A stretch of DNA of 38,568 bases from a virus. Location: the IMG/VR virus record IMGVR_UViG_3300027763_000010, positions 1-38,568 of that record, one strand, 5' to 3'. The notes beneath the pieces were generated by a model. The model was given only the letters and a program-made list of their open reading frames with translations, was not told where the DNA came from and ran no database searches. Shown one piece after another: positions 29,238 through 38,382 of this stretch; the first letter of the stretch is position 1; each line of letters starts with the position of its first letter. A program made the position numbers and the translations under genes.

Positions 29238-29777
29238 ATGCCAAACACCAAAGCAGTTGGTGTTGCTTTTTCTGATCCTGAACTCGTAGCTGGCACAACC
29301 ATCACGGGCGCAACGATCACTGGAGCGACGCTGGACTCTACAACCAAAGTTCTCTCTAATATCTACACTGGCTATTCTGAGAGTCAGCAAGGCGCGACGA
29401 TTGCGGTTACTACCGGCGGAACCAACGATGTTTTCCTTATCGTGGCCTCTGCGGGTGTTCTTACCTCGGCGCTCTTTTCTGGCGTAGACGCTCTGGCTAC
29501 TAGTGACACGAACTACATCACGTTCAGCATTACCAATCTTGGTCAGGCTGGCGCTGGTTCAGCGGCTATGTTGGCGGCTACTGACGCTAACACGACCAAA
29601 GCAACGGGCGGTTCTGCGATTGTTGCTAATGGCAAGCGCTCTTTGACGCTCAACGGCACCGCAGCCAATCTGGTTGTTGCTGATGGTGATCGTCTGCGTA
29701 TCCGCGCTACGGTTTCTGGAACGCTTGCTAACACCGTTACATTCCCTGTTTATAATCTGGAATTTTCGGTATCTTAA
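29238..29777 (+). CDS. Beta-rich virion protein (179 aa), possible second decoration protein
   Basis: The product is MPNTKAVGVAFSDPELVAGT followed by a triple TITGATITGATLDS repeat and a beta sandwich rich in Ala, Thr and Gly (GTNDVFLIVASAGVLTSALF). The end is VTFPVYNLEFSVS. AGAGGA is present before the ATG. It lies between two strong hairpins like the gene before it. It is probably exposed on the capsid or tail; no firm family. Confidence 0.75.
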   Translation: MPNTKAVGVAFSDPELVAGTTITGATITGATLDSTTKVLSNIYTGYSESQQGATIAVTTGGTNDVFLIVASAGVLTSALFSGVDALATSDTNYITFSITNLGQAGAGSAAMLAATDANTTKATGGSAIVANGKRSLTLNGTAANLVVADGDRLRIRATVSGTLANTVTFPVYNLEFSVS

Positions 29778-29782
29778 TATAT

Positions 29783-29810
29783 AGCGGCCTACGGGCCGCT
29801 GTATTTCTTT
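29783..29810 (+). terminator. Terminator with UACG tetraloop
   Basis: AGCGGCC (29783-29789) pairs with GGCCGCT (29794-29800) around TACG, so the RNA closes on a very stable C(UACG)G loop, followed by GTATTTCTTT. It lies 12 bases before the next start codon at 29823. Confidence 0.85.
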
Positions 29811-29822
29811 AGAAAGTAACCA

Positions 29823-30026
29823 ATGGCTGTTATTTATTTGAAACACCCCGAACATGGGGTTAAAGTGGCGTGTCTCGACCTAGAGGCCGAAGCCGATATT
29901 GAGAACGGCTGGGAGAGGTTCGACCCAAATGACGACATACAGTGCCTTCGATCAGATATGCGGAGCGTTGAGGCTCCTAGGAGTGTTAGCCGAAGGCGAA
30001 ACGCCCTCGTCAGAGACAGCGAATGA
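29823..30026 (+). CDS. Small phage protein (67 aa) overlapping the tail accessory gene
   Basis: The product starts MAVIYLKHPEHGVKVACLDL and EAEADIENGWERFDPNDD, the usual form of short phage proteins found between coat and gp4-like genes (xYLKHPxHGxKxAxxxxEAExDxxxGWxxF). The C-terminal third is Arg-rich and shares bases with the tail accessory gene in another frame. The GGGAGAGG inside it acts as the ribosome site of that gene. Function unknown. Confidence 0.78.
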   Translation: MAVIYLKHPEHGVKVACLDLEAEADIENGWERFDPNDDIQCLRSDMRSVEAPRSVSRRRNALVRDSE

Positions 30027-30645
30027 CGCGCTTTATGCGCTGAACCAAATGATCGACAGTTGGGATACCGAACGATTAGCGGTGTTCTCAACTCAGGATC
30101 AAGTATTTGACTGGCCGTCAGGTGAGAGCACACGCTCCCTTGGCCCAACCGGCGACTTTGTGGGCGAGCGCCCCGTGTTGCTGGACGATGCAACTTATTT
30201 CCGCGATCCACAGACCAACGTGTCTTACGGAATCAAGTTTATCAATCAACAACAATATGATGGCATTGCTGTTAAGACGGTAACGTCAACTTATCCACAG
30301 GTCATGTTCACCAACATGACTTATCCGAACATCGAAATGGTCATTTATCCAGTGCCGTTGCGGCTCTTGGAATGGCATTTTATTTCCGTTGAACGACTGA
30401 CGCAGCCAGCGACACTGGCGACGGCGATTCTTTTCCCGCCCGGCTATCTGCGCGCTTTCCGTTACAACTTGGCCTGCGAATTAGCTCCTGAGTTTGGTAT
30501 CGAGCCATCGCCGATGGTTAGCCGCATCGCTATGTATAGCAAGCGCGATCTGAAGCGCATCAATAACCCTGACGACATTATGGCTCTGCCTTACAGCATC
30601 GTCGGCACACGTCAGCGCTATAACATCTATGCGGGCAACTACTGA
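29929..30645 (+). CDS. P22 gp4-like tail accessory (head completion) protein
   Basis: The 238-residue protein begins MTTYSAFDQICGALRLLGVL and AEGETPSSETANDALYALNQ, typical of the P22 gp4-type adaptor that binds below the portal. Conserved later stretches are FINQQQYDGIAVKTVTSTYP, EMVIYPVP and LACELAPEFGIEPSPMVSRI. I chose ATG 29929, behind GGGAGAGG. It lies 5' of the gp10-like gene, the P22 order, and their stop and start overlap (TGATG). Confidence 0.9.
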   Translation: MTTYSAFDQICGALRLLGVLAEGETPSSETANDALYALNQMIDSWDTERLAVFSTQDQVFDWPSGESTRSLGPTGDFVGERPVLLDDATYFRDPQTNVSYGIKFINQQQYDGIAVKTVTSTYPQVMFTNMTYPNIEMVIYPVPLRLLEWHFISVERLTQPATLATAILFPPGYLRAFRYNLACELAPEFGIEPSPMVSRIAMYSKRDLKRINNPDDIMALPYSIVGTRQRYNIYAGNY

Positions 30646-32192
30646 TGGTCGCAACGCCTATCCTTGGCTCTAGTTATGTCACCCGCAGCCCAAATGCGGC
30701 TGACAATCGCATGGTTAATTTATTCCCTGAAGTTGTGCCTGAAGGCGGTAAACAGGCCGCGTGGCTTCAACGCGCGCCAGGACTGCGCTTTCTTCAGACC
30801 CTTGGCGCGGGGCCGGTTCGTGGGCTTTGGACGTTTAACGGTAAAGCCTTTGCTGTATCTGGCACGTCGCTCTATGAGATTGACACTGACTGGAACATAA
30901 CCAATCGCGGTGCTATTGGCACGTCTGGTAACGGTCAAGTCAATATGACCGATAACGGCACGCAGATGTTTATCGCTGCGGGCGCGTATGGATATGTCTA
31001 CGATAGCGTCACGAATGTTTTAACGACGCTAACGACTGACTTTTACGGCGCTGTTGGTTGTGGATTTTTGGACGGTTGGTTTGTGTATAACCAACCAGAT
31101 AGTCAGATTTTCTGGGTCTTGGATTCGACCGGCACAACGATTGATCCGCTCTACTTCGCCAGCGCTGAAGGTTCACCTGACAATCTTGTTACGCTGATCG
31201 TCGATCACCGCGAAGTCTGGCTATTTGGCGAAAACTCAGTTGAGGTCTGGTATAACGCCGGACTACCTGACTTTCCTTTGGCACGCATCCAAGGCGCGTT
31301 TAACGAAATTGGCTGTCTTGCAGCTTACTCAGTCGCCAAGCTCGACAATGGTCTGTTCTGGCTCGGCGCGGACGCGCGCGGTAACGGTATCGTCTACCGC
31401 TCAAAAGGCTACTCCGGCGAGCGCGTTTCGACCCATGCGGTTGAGTGGCAGATCCAGCAATACGCTAGTTTGTCCGACGCTGTGGGTTACACCTATCAAC
31501 AGGACGGCCATAGTTTCTACGTTTTGAACTTCCCCAACGCTGACACGACATGGGTCTATGACGTGGCGACTGGCGCATGGCACGAGCGCGCTGGGTGGGA
31601 AAATAATGACTTTACCCGCACTCGCGGTAACTGTCAGATGAACTTCAACAATGAGATCGTCATCGGCGACTATCGCACAGGCGAGATCTTTGCATATGAT
31701 CTTAACGTCTATTCCGAATCTGGCGCTATTCAAAAATGGCTGCGCTCATGGCGTGCTCTACCTACAGGCCAGAACGATCTGAACCGCTCGACGCAACATA
31801 GTCTTCAGCTCGATTGTCAGGCAGGTGTAGGTCTTTCGGGTTACAGCCAAGAGGAAGTCAATGATATTATTTATATTTATGACCGCGCACATGATTTTAT
31901 TCTTGACCGCGCTGGGTCTGCTTTAAAAATCCGCGACTATGCACAATACACAGTTACAATCGGCGCGGATCCACAAGTTATGCTGCGCTGGTCTGACGAT
32001 GGCGGACACACTTGGTCTAACGAGCATTGGAAGTCTATGGGTCAAATCGGCCGGACAGGCTACCGCACGATCTGGCGGCGGCTTGGCATGACGATGAAAC
32101 TCCGCGATAGAGTCTACGAAATATCGGGCACGGATCCTGTTCAGATCGCCATCATGGGAGCTGAATTGCATGTGAGTCCGACCAATGCCTAA
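30645..32192 (+). CDS. P22 gp10-like packaged-DNA stabilisation / tail hub protein
   Basis: The 515-residue protein begins MVATPILGSSYVTRSPNAAD, followed by NRMVNLFPEVVPEGGKQAAW and RAPGLRF. Recurrent beta-propeller-like units follow (GLWTFNGKAFAVSGTSLYEI, GNGQVNMTDNGTQMFIAAGA, VWLFGENSVEVWYN, GIVYRSKGYSGERVSTHAVE), as in P22 gp10, which plugs the tail after packaging. The C-terminal part has PQVMLRWSDDGGHTWSNEHW and RRLGMTMKLRDRVYEI. Place and length fit gp10. Confidence 0.92.
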   Translation: MVATPILGSSYVTRSPNAADNRMVNLFPEVVPEGGKQAAWLQRAPGLRFLQTLGAGPVRGLWTFNGKAFAVSGTSLYEIDTDWNITNRGAIGTSGNGQVNMTDNGTQMFIAAGAYGYVYDSVTNVLTTLTTDFYGAVGCGFLDGWFVYNQPDSQIFWVLDSTGTTIDPLYFASAEGSPDNLVTLIVDHREVWLFGENSVEVWYNAGLPDFPLARIQGAFNEIGCLAAYSVAKLDNGLFWLGADARGNGIVYRSKGYSGERVSTHAVEWQIQQYASLSDAVGYTYQQDGHSFYVLNFPNADTTWVYDVATGAWHERAGWENNDFTRTRGNCQMNFNNEIVIGDYRTGEIFAYDLNVYSESGAIQKWLRSWRALPTGQNDLNRSTQHSLQLDCQAGVGLSGYSQEEVNDIIYIYDRAHDFILDRAGSALKIRDYAQYTVTIGADPQVMLRWSDDGGHTWSNEHWKSMGQIGRTGYRTIWRRLGMTMKLRDRVYEISGTDPVQIAIMGAELHVSPTNA

Positions 32193-32769
32193 CCTAGTCG
32201 ATAATAACACCCAGCTCCCCGCAGCCCGCGTCAGAATGAATGATGACGTTACAGGCTTCGTTAATCGTCCGTGGTATCGTTGGTTTTTTAATACATACCA
32301 AGCGCTTGAAGCTGGGCGACGATATGGATCTTTTTATAGCACTGTAACGCAGACGGCGGCGGCTATTAATACCGGCTACGGTATGACGTTTAACACTACG
32401 GGGTCTAACTATGGCGTCTATGTTGGCACAACGACATCGCAAATTTTTGTAGATAATACAGCTACATATAACATTCAGTTCACAGCGCAACTTAGCAATA
32501 CCGCCGTTACGGCGCAAAATATCTATACTTGGCTTCGCGTTAATGGCACTACTTCTACTTCAGCCGCTAAAATCCTAGTCGCGGCAAGTTCTACGGCTGC
32601 CGCTGTCGCTGCGCAAAATTTCGTGATAACCCTCACCGCAGGCGATTACTTTGAGATTATGTGGTCAACAGACAACACAGGTGTTAGATTGTCCGCAGTT
32701 GCCGCATCTAGTCCTGTCCCCGCCATCCCTTCGGTCAGTTTGACCGTAACAAGTTCTGTAGGTGTCTAA
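32185..32769 (+). CDS. Virion protein with C1q/TNF-like jelly-roll region, in the tail needle position
   Basis: The 194-residue protein starts MPNLVDNNTQLPAARVRMND and has TGFVNRPWYRWFFNTYQALE, an N-terminal anchor shared by many phage fibres. Residues about 70-190 are beta-rich with a C1q-like closing motif (LTAGDYFEIMWSTDNTGVRL). In P22-like phages the gene after gp10 encodes the tail needle gp26, and Sf6 gp26 ends in a TNF-like knob, so this may be a shortened needle/knob. The long coiled coil of gp26 is absent. It overlaps the gp10-like gene by 8 bases. Confidence 0.78.
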   Translation: MPNLVDNNTQLPAARVRMNDDVTGFVNRPWYRWFFNTYQALEAGRRYGSFYSTVTQTAAAINTGYGMTFNTTGSNYGVYVGTTTSQIFVDNTATYNIQFTAQLSNTAVTAQNIYTWLRVNGTTSTSAAKILVAASSTAAAVAAQNFVITLTAGDYFEIMWSTDNTGVRLSAVAASSPVPAIPSVSLTVTSSVGV

Positions 32770-33969
32770 ATGGCTGTTGTAACGCCCACCGCAAAAGCTC
32801 AGTTTATTGACGCCGCAGGCGTCCCGCTTGCAGGCGGATTTCTCTATACTTATGAGGCTGGCACCACCACGCCGCAGGCGACTTATACGGACTCGACCGC
32901 CGCCACGGCTAATAGCAATCCGATTGTGTTGGACTCACGCGGCGAAGCAAATATCTGGCTGTCGTCATCTAACTATAAGTTCAAACTTACCGACGCAAAC
33001 GGCACTGAGATCTGGACGGTCGATAATATCGCCGCACCTTCCACGGCCCTGTCGCCGGTCTTTACCAGTAACGTCACGATCTCGGCTAATACGTCTGGCC
33101 CTGCGCTTCTCGTTACGCAGACAGGCGCAGGCGCAGCGATCAGAGTTCAAGACAGCGCGGATCCTGACGCATCGCCCTTCGTTGTTGATACGGCAGGTCA
33201 GGTAGGTATTGGCACTGCAACGCCAGGAAATGCGTTAGACATCGCAGGCGGCACGTTTCAAATCTCATCGGCTGGCGGAACGTCTCGAACGACCATATCG
33301 GCTGATTCGACCGACTCAATTTTTGCTGCGTCTGACGACCGTAATTTTACGGTTAAAACTAACGCCGCAACACGCCTTACAATTAACTCTACAAATGCTA
33401 CGTCAACCGTTCCTGTCGTGCTTCCGGCTAATCCAACAACGTCGCTTCAAGCGGCGACTAAAGGATACGTCGATCTAGGCTCACCCGCTGGTATCGTCGC
33501 ACCTTTTGCTGGCACATCAGCGCCGTCAGGCTGGTTGGCTTGTAATGGTGCCGCTATATCGCGTGTCGATTATGCAACCCTCTTTGCCGCTATCGGCACG
33601 ACATGGGGCGTGGGCAACGGATCAACGACGTTCAACGTGCCAGATCTTCGCGGCACATTTTTACGCGGCACAGGCACTAACGGCACTTATGGCACCGCTG
33701 TCGGTCAGGCTGTCGGCACTTATGCAGCGGATACATATCTGAACCATAGCCATACCGCGACGGATTCAGGTCATACACATGGGTATTGGTATCCTACAGC
33801 TACTGGCGCGCAATCTGGTAGCAGTACACAATGTTATATTCAAGCTACACCTACAAATGATAAAGTAACAGCCACAGGTAACGCCAATATCACCGTAGCC
33901 ACATCTACGACCGGCGACACGGAAACAAAGCCAAAGAACTATGGCGTGCTATACATCATCAAGACCTAG
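32770..33969 (+). CDS. Tail fibre with phage tail collar domain
   Basis: The 399-residue protein has a standard fibre base (MAVVTPTAKAQFIDAAGVPL, GGFLYTYEAGTTTPQATYTD), a repetitive middle (VDTAGQVGIGTATPGNALDI), a PTTSLQAATKGYVD linker near residue 225, and a C-terminal tail collar domain (APFAGTSAPSGWLACNGAAI, TTFNVPDLRGTFLRGTG). The C-terminal tip has His repeats (NHSHTATDSGHTHGYW) that may bind metal, as in T4 gp12-like collars. It begins one base after the stop of the previous gene. Confidence 0.88.
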   Translation: MAVVTPTAKAQFIDAAGVPLAGGFLYTYEAGTTTPQATYTDSTAATANSNPIVLDSRGEANIWLSSSNYKFKLTDANGTEIWTVDNIAAPSTALSPVFTSNVTISANTSGPALLVTQTGAGAAIRVQDSADPDASPFVVDTAGQVGIGTATPGNALDIAGGTFQISSAGGTSRTTISADSTDSIFAASDDRNFTVKTNAATRLTINSTNATSTVPVVLPANPTTSLQAATKGYVDLGSPAGIVAPFAGTSAPSGWLACNGAAISRVDYATLFAAIGTTWGVGNGSTTFNVPDLRGTFLRGTGTNGTYGTAVGQAVGTYAADTYLNHSHTATDSGHTHGYWYPTATGAQSGSSTQCYIQATPTNDKVTATGNANITVATSTTGDTETKPKNYGVLYIIKT

Positions 33970-33986
33970 TATTATAGTGAGGCATT

Positions 33987-34973
33987 ATGGATCCGTTCAC
34001 ACTAGCCCTTTTAGGAAGCACCGCAGCAAGCGCGCTTAGTAGCGGGGCTGGCTATGCGGCTTCACAACGTGCGGCTGGCACACAGGCCCAAGCCGCTCAA
34101 CAAAGCGGCATGTTGGGCTACATCGCTCAACAGCAAGCGCTTGAAGAGGCTCGTCGTAGAACGCAACAGGGCGTAGACGCAAGCCGTGAGTTTTACGGCA
34201 AAGGCCGTGAGGATCTTCTAGCTCAAGGCCGCACAGGCGCTGAGACAGCCAGAGAATTTTACGGCAAAGGTGTAGCGGCTCAAGAGCCTTATACGACCGC
34301 AGGCGCAGGCGCGACAAACCAACTTGCACAACTGTATGGCGTAGGCGGCGACTATACCCGTATGCCGACGCTCGAAGAACTTCAGATGGATCCTGGCTAT
34401 GCGTTTCGCACCAAGATGGGCGAACAGGCCATGCTCAATATGGCGCGGGCAGGCGGCACGGCTGGATCTGGCGGCGCACTAAAAGCTAGTATTCGTTACG
34501 GTCAAGAAGCTGGCAGTCAAGAGTATCAGAACGCATACGCGCGATTTATGGAGAACCGTCTTAGGGCTACGCAGGGTCTTGAAGGATTAGCCGGTCGCGG
34601 CGCAAGCGCAGCGGGAACAGTATCGCAGCTCGCTGGCACAATGGGCGGTCAGCTATCTGGCAATCAATTTAATCTTGGCTCTAACCTCGGCACGATGGCA
34701 ACTAATGCGGGCAACACAGTTGCAGGCGCTTACACAGGCGCTATTCCAACGATGGCGGGGCTCACGTCGGCTAACCCATACGGGCAGGCGATGGAGAATG
34801 TCGGGCAGGCTAGAGCTTCTGGTTATGTCGGCGGCGCATCAGCGTTGGGGCAAGCTCTGCAAGGCCCAGCTAATGCTATGCTTGCGTATAACATGATGGA
34901 TCGGTTCTCGCCTCAAGGGCCTTCTGGATCATATCAATTTGGCGGGCAAAACGTCCCTTATTTTAATAGGTGA
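33987..34973 (+). CDS. Ejection (internal virion) protein 1
   Basis: The 328-residue protein is rich in Ala, Gly and Gln. It begins with a weakly hydrophobic MDPFTLALLGSTAASALSSG and then a coiled coil (AQAAQQSGMLGYIAQQQALE) with two SREFYGKGREDLLAQGRTGA-like repeats. The rest is Gly-rich and amphipathic (GGQLSGNQFNLGSNLGTMAT). It is first of three genes in the place of the P22 ejection proteins, which are expelled into the envelope to let DNA in. GTGAGG precedes the ATG. Confidence 0.83.
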   Translation: MDPFTLALLGSTAASALSSGAGYAASQRAAGTQAQAAQQSGMLGYIAQQQALEEARRRTQQGVDASREFYGKGREDLLAQGRTGAETAREFYGKGVAAQEPYTTAGAGATNQLAQLYGVGGDYTRMPTLEELQMDPGYAFRTKMGEQAMLNMARAGGTAGSGGALKASIRYGQEAGSQEYQNAYARFMENRLRATQGLEGLAGRGASAAGTVSQLAGTMGGQLSGNQFNLGSNLGTMATNAGNTVAGAYTGAIPTMAGLTSANPYGQAMENVGQARASGYVGGASALGQALQGPANAMLAYNMMDRFSPQGPSGSYQFGGQNVPYFNR

Positions 34974-34978
34974 TATAA

Positions 34979-36346
34979 ATGCCAGTAGATTACACGATTG
35001 CAGCCCGCAACGCGCAATTAAACAACACGCCTAATGACTTTACCAACATGCTGGCGCAATACCAGATGATGGGATCGCGCGCTCAACAAAATGAGCTGGC
35101 GCAGCTTCAAATGCAAAAATTGCAGCAAGAACAAGACCGACAGAATGCATTAGCTGGCGTATTAGGCGGTCAAAACTTTAATCTTATGTCGCCTCAAGCG
35201 GTCAACCAAGTTGGACGTTATAACCCTGAATTAGGCATTAACATTTCTAACGCTCTTAGAAGCCAACAGCATTATGGGGCGATGGAAGATATTGCGCGCC
35301 GCGCAGAAGAAGCAAAAGAGCCTTTGTATGAAGCGCAGACAGCGCACGCGCTAAAACAATATGACGTTGAAAAGATTAAAGAAGACCATGACTATCTTGA
35401 AAGTCTAGATGATAGGCTTATCAAAGCCGCGAATTCTGCGAATCCTCAGAAAGCGTTAGACGCAATCAGAGAAGAGGCAGGTAAAAAGCACGCGGAGCTA
35501 TTAAATTTTATTCCTGAGAAAGCCGACCGCCGCTCGTTATATATGACCGCGTTAAAAGCATCGGACATACGCGAGCAATTAAAGCCTATGATGTCAAAGG
35601 TAGGCGGCGAGGAGGTGTTGGTTACGCCAGCGTTTGGAACTGCGCGGCGTCCTGTTCAAGAACTTGGCCCATCAATGGATGAGATGTCCACGCCGCCAAT
35701 TAAAGCGACTGGGCCTAAAATGACAGACCGCGCCACACAAGGCGCGCCGTTGAGCATGCAGCCTGAAGAAGCCATTCAAATGCGGATGAGGCGCGATCAA
35801 CAAGTGTATAATACCGCGCCGTTTGGTAAAGGCGATGAAGCTGTTGGCAAAATGCACTTTTATGATACGATTAGTGATATTGGTAAAACTTTCAAAGATC
35901 TTGCGGTCGCTGGCGGCATAACTATTCCTGGCGAAACTACGGAAGAAGCGTTAAAGGTTATTTATAATAAGTCAGCCTTTAGCAATTTATTCCAGAAACT
36001 CGATGCATCTAAGCGCCGTGACTTGGTTAGCTTGTTGGAAACGCAAATCATTTCCGCAGTGCCTCAATTAGCGCAATCAGCGGGACTTCAGAACAAACAA
36101 TTTGATACGGAAAAAGAAGCTGAGAACTTGCGTAAGTCTTTTGGCGATCCAAACGATCCTGAATCAATACGCTCGGCGTTCCTGAAACTAAATAACTTGA
36201 ACAAACTTTTCGGTACAGGCGTAGATATCTTTAACCCTGAAGCTGAATCAAAAGGTCTTCTTGGTATTCGACGCGGCGTTGAAGGCCGCGCTACACCGGT
36301 AGATCGTGCAGCCATAGTCGATTCAATATGGGGCGTTAAAAAATAA
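34979..36346 (+). CDS. Ejection (internal virion) protein 2
   Basis: The 455-residue protein starts MPVDYTIAARNAQLNNTPND and NMLAQYQMMGSRAQQNELAQ, then a Gln-rich coil (LQMQKLQQEQDRQNALAGVL). The middle is charged and helical (ALDAIREEAGKKHAELLNFI). A later region has DLAVAGGITIPGETTEEALK. It resembles mid-size P22/T7-like internal virion proteins in composition and position. AGGTGA stands before the ATG, 5 bases after the previous gene. Confidence 0.8.
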   Translation: MPVDYTIAARNAQLNNTPNDFTNMLAQYQMMGSRAQQNELAQLQMQKLQQEQDRQNALAGVLGGQNFNLMSPQAVNQVGRYNPELGINISNALRSQQHYGAMEDIARRAEEAKEPLYEAQTAHALKQYDVEKIKEDHDYLESLDDRLIKAANSANPQKALDAIREEAGKKHAELLNFIPEKADRRSLYMTALKASDIREQLKPMMSKVGGEEVLVTPAFGTARRPVQELGPSMDEMSTPPIKATGPKMTDRATQGAPLSMQPEEAIQMRMRRDQQVYNTAPFGKGDEAVGKMHFYDTISDIGKTFKDLAVAGGITIPGETTEEALKVIYNKSAFSNLFQKLDASKRRDLVSLLETQIISAVPQLAQSAGLQNKQFDTEKEAENLRKSFGDPNDPESIRSAFLKLNNLNKLFGTGVDIFNPEAESKGLLGIRRGVEGRATPVDRAAIVDSIWGVKK

Positions 36347-38382
36347 TGGACATTTACGGGAAGATAGAAGCCTCTCGTAAAGCAGGCTTAACCAACGCAG
36401 AGATCAGCGAAATATTATTGTCTCAGCCTGAAGCGGAAGAGTCCCGTAAAGCCGGCATTACTGATGTTGAATTGCTTCAACATTTTGGTCTGTCTGAACA
36501 ACCATCAGAAGCAATCCCAGCTCCACGTAAAGAACAGACTTATGCGTTTGGTATCGTGCCTCAAGAAGGCGAGATCCCAGATATTGCCAAGCTAGGACTA
36601 CGCGGTGCAGAGACTGTCGCGCGTATGACCGCAAGCGCTCCAGCAAGCGCCGGCAAAGCTATTGCGGGTCTTTATGACGTTGTGACCAATCTTCCGAATG
36701 CGGCTGCAACAGTTAAAAACGCGTTGGGCGGCGATCCAAACGCTAAGAAAGATATCGCTGATTATCTGCGCGGTATTAAAGGCGGACTGATAGAGCGTTA
36801 CGGCAGTCTAGAACGTATCAATAAGACCATTGAAACTGATCCTATCGGCATGTTTATGGATCTTGCGGGTATAGCTGAAGGCGGCGCTGGTATGGCTCGT
36901 CTTGGCGGCGCTGTGCGAGAGACAGGGCGTCTTGCTGAACAAGGCGTGTTAGGCGGCGCAGGAACGGCAGGGCGCATAGCACGCGCTGGCGCGCAAGAAG
37001 CTGCGCCTTTGGCTGAAGCTGCGCGAGCTATCAATGTCGTCAACCCGCTTACAGTAGCTGGTCAAGCGGTTGCAGCTCCTATGCGCTTGTCCCAACCAGC
37101 GTATAGCTTTGCGCGTAATATGATGGCTCCGCGCTACGCGACATATCTTGCAGCCGCTGAAGGCCGCGCACCAGAGTTAATTTCTCAGTTGCAATCTCCA
37201 GCTAATATGCTTGTTCCTGGCTCTGTGCCTACCGCAGCTCAAGCCGCTGCGCCACTAGGTATGACGCGCTTCTCCGCGTTAGGCGAAACCTCCCGCGCTA
37301 TCTTACCAACAGAATATGCTGCGCGTGCAGCCGAACAAAACGCAGCGCGCGTTGCGTCGCTACAAAAGATATCAAAGACGCCTCGTACACTGGCGGGTAA
37401 TATTAAACGCCGTACGGACACGACAGACGCGATGTATGAGCAAGCCAAAGATGCTGGCGACATTGTTGATCCAGATCCATTGGTAAGCCACATAGACGCG
37501 GTCATCGAAGAGAACGCTGGTAATCCTAGACTTGTTAAAGAGTTCCAGCGCGCCAAGAAAAGCTTGATGTCTGGAACTGACGAGAGCGGTGCTCCGACAT
37601 ATCACACTGACGCGCGTGTAGTTGCGTCTGTCATTGATGGTCTTAAAGGCACGCTCGAAAACAAAAAGAATAAATATATTACGCGTCAATTGTTAGAGCT
37701 TAAAGGTAAATTTATCGAGGCGATTCCTGGCTACAGCGAAGCTGAAGCTCAGTTTGCGACGATGAGCCGGCCTATTAACAGAATGCAGCTCGGCAAGTTG
37801 CTAATAGACGAGCTGCAAGCAACTATGGGCGAGGAAGCGCCCCAGCGTGCGGCTGCATTTGTAGGTGCGGTAAAAGAAGCTGCGCCTTTAATACGCGAAG
37901 CGACAGGCATGAAATATATCACTAGCCTGAAGCAGATTTTAACGCCTAGAGAATTTAAAAGCGTCAACGCGATTGTTGCGGATCTTCAGCGTGAAGCCAA
38001 AGCTGTCCGCGAAGGTCGTTTAGCGCGTCAAGCTGGCCCAACAGCGGCTGACGTTACGGCTGAAGGCGGTGCGCCGCCTCGTTTCAACTGGTTTAACAGA
38101 CTTAATAGTTTTGTTAATAAAGTAATGGAGAAAGCCGAAGGTAAGATTAACCGTCGCATGGCGATAAAAATAGCCAAGGAAATGCTTGACCCTCAACAAG
38201 CCGCGCAAGCTCTTCAACAGGCGTTAGATTACAGCGCGCAGACTGAAAAGCGTACGGCGGCGTTAGGAGAAAAAGCTAAACGCATACAGGCTGCGGCTAA
38301 TAAACCAGCGTTGACTGGTGCAGTGGCAGCGCAAAATGCCTTTACGCAGAATCAAGTAAACCAGAATGCGATGGCGAGATGA
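36346..38382 (+). CDS. Ejection (internal virion) protein 3, large
   Basis: The 678-residue protein starts with two near repeats of a short helical unit: IEASRKAGLTNAEISEILLS and EESRKAGITDVELLQHFGL. A hydrophobic Ala/Gly region follows at about 75-270 (ETVARMTASAPASAGKAIAG, LAGIAEGGAGMARLGGAVRE), then a long helical C-terminal half with many coils (ALQQALDYSAQTEKRTAALG). There is no lytic-transglycosylase motif that I can see. It is the third ejection gene and, by size and place, the counterpart of P22 gp16. It starts with a TAATG overlap, and its stop overlaps ATG 38379. Confidence 0.83.
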   Translation: MDIYGKIEASRKAGLTNAEISEILLSQPEAEESRKAGITDVELLQHFGLSEQPSEAIPAPRKEQTYAFGIVPQEGEIPDIAKLGLRGAETVARMTASAPASAGKAIAGLYDVVTNLPNAAATVKNALGGDPNAKKDIADYLRGIKGGLIERYGSLERINKTIETDPIGMFMDLAGIAEGGAGMARLGGAVRETGRLAEQGVLGGAGTAGRIARAGAQEAAPLAEAARAINVVNPLTVAGQAVAAPMRLSQPAYSFARNMMAPRYATYLAAAEGRAPELISQLQSPANMLVPGSVPTAAQAAAPLGMTRFSALGETSRAILPTEYAARAAEQNAARVASLQKISKTPRTLAGNIKRRTDTTDAMYEQAKDAGDIVDPDPLVSHIDAVIEENAGNPRLVKEFQRAKKSLMSGTDESGAPTYHTDARVVASVIDGLKGTLENKKNKYITRQLLELKGKFIEAIPGYSEAEAQFATMSRPINRMQLGKLLIDELQATMGEEAPQRAAAFVGAVKEAAPLIREATGMKYITSLKQILTPREFKSVNAIVADLQREAKAVREGRLARQAGPTAADVTAEGGAPPRFNWFNRLNSFVNKVMEKAEGKINRRMAIKIAKEMLDPQQAAQALQQALDYSAQTEKRTAALGEKAKRIQAAANKPALTGAVAAQNAFTQNQVNQNAMAR

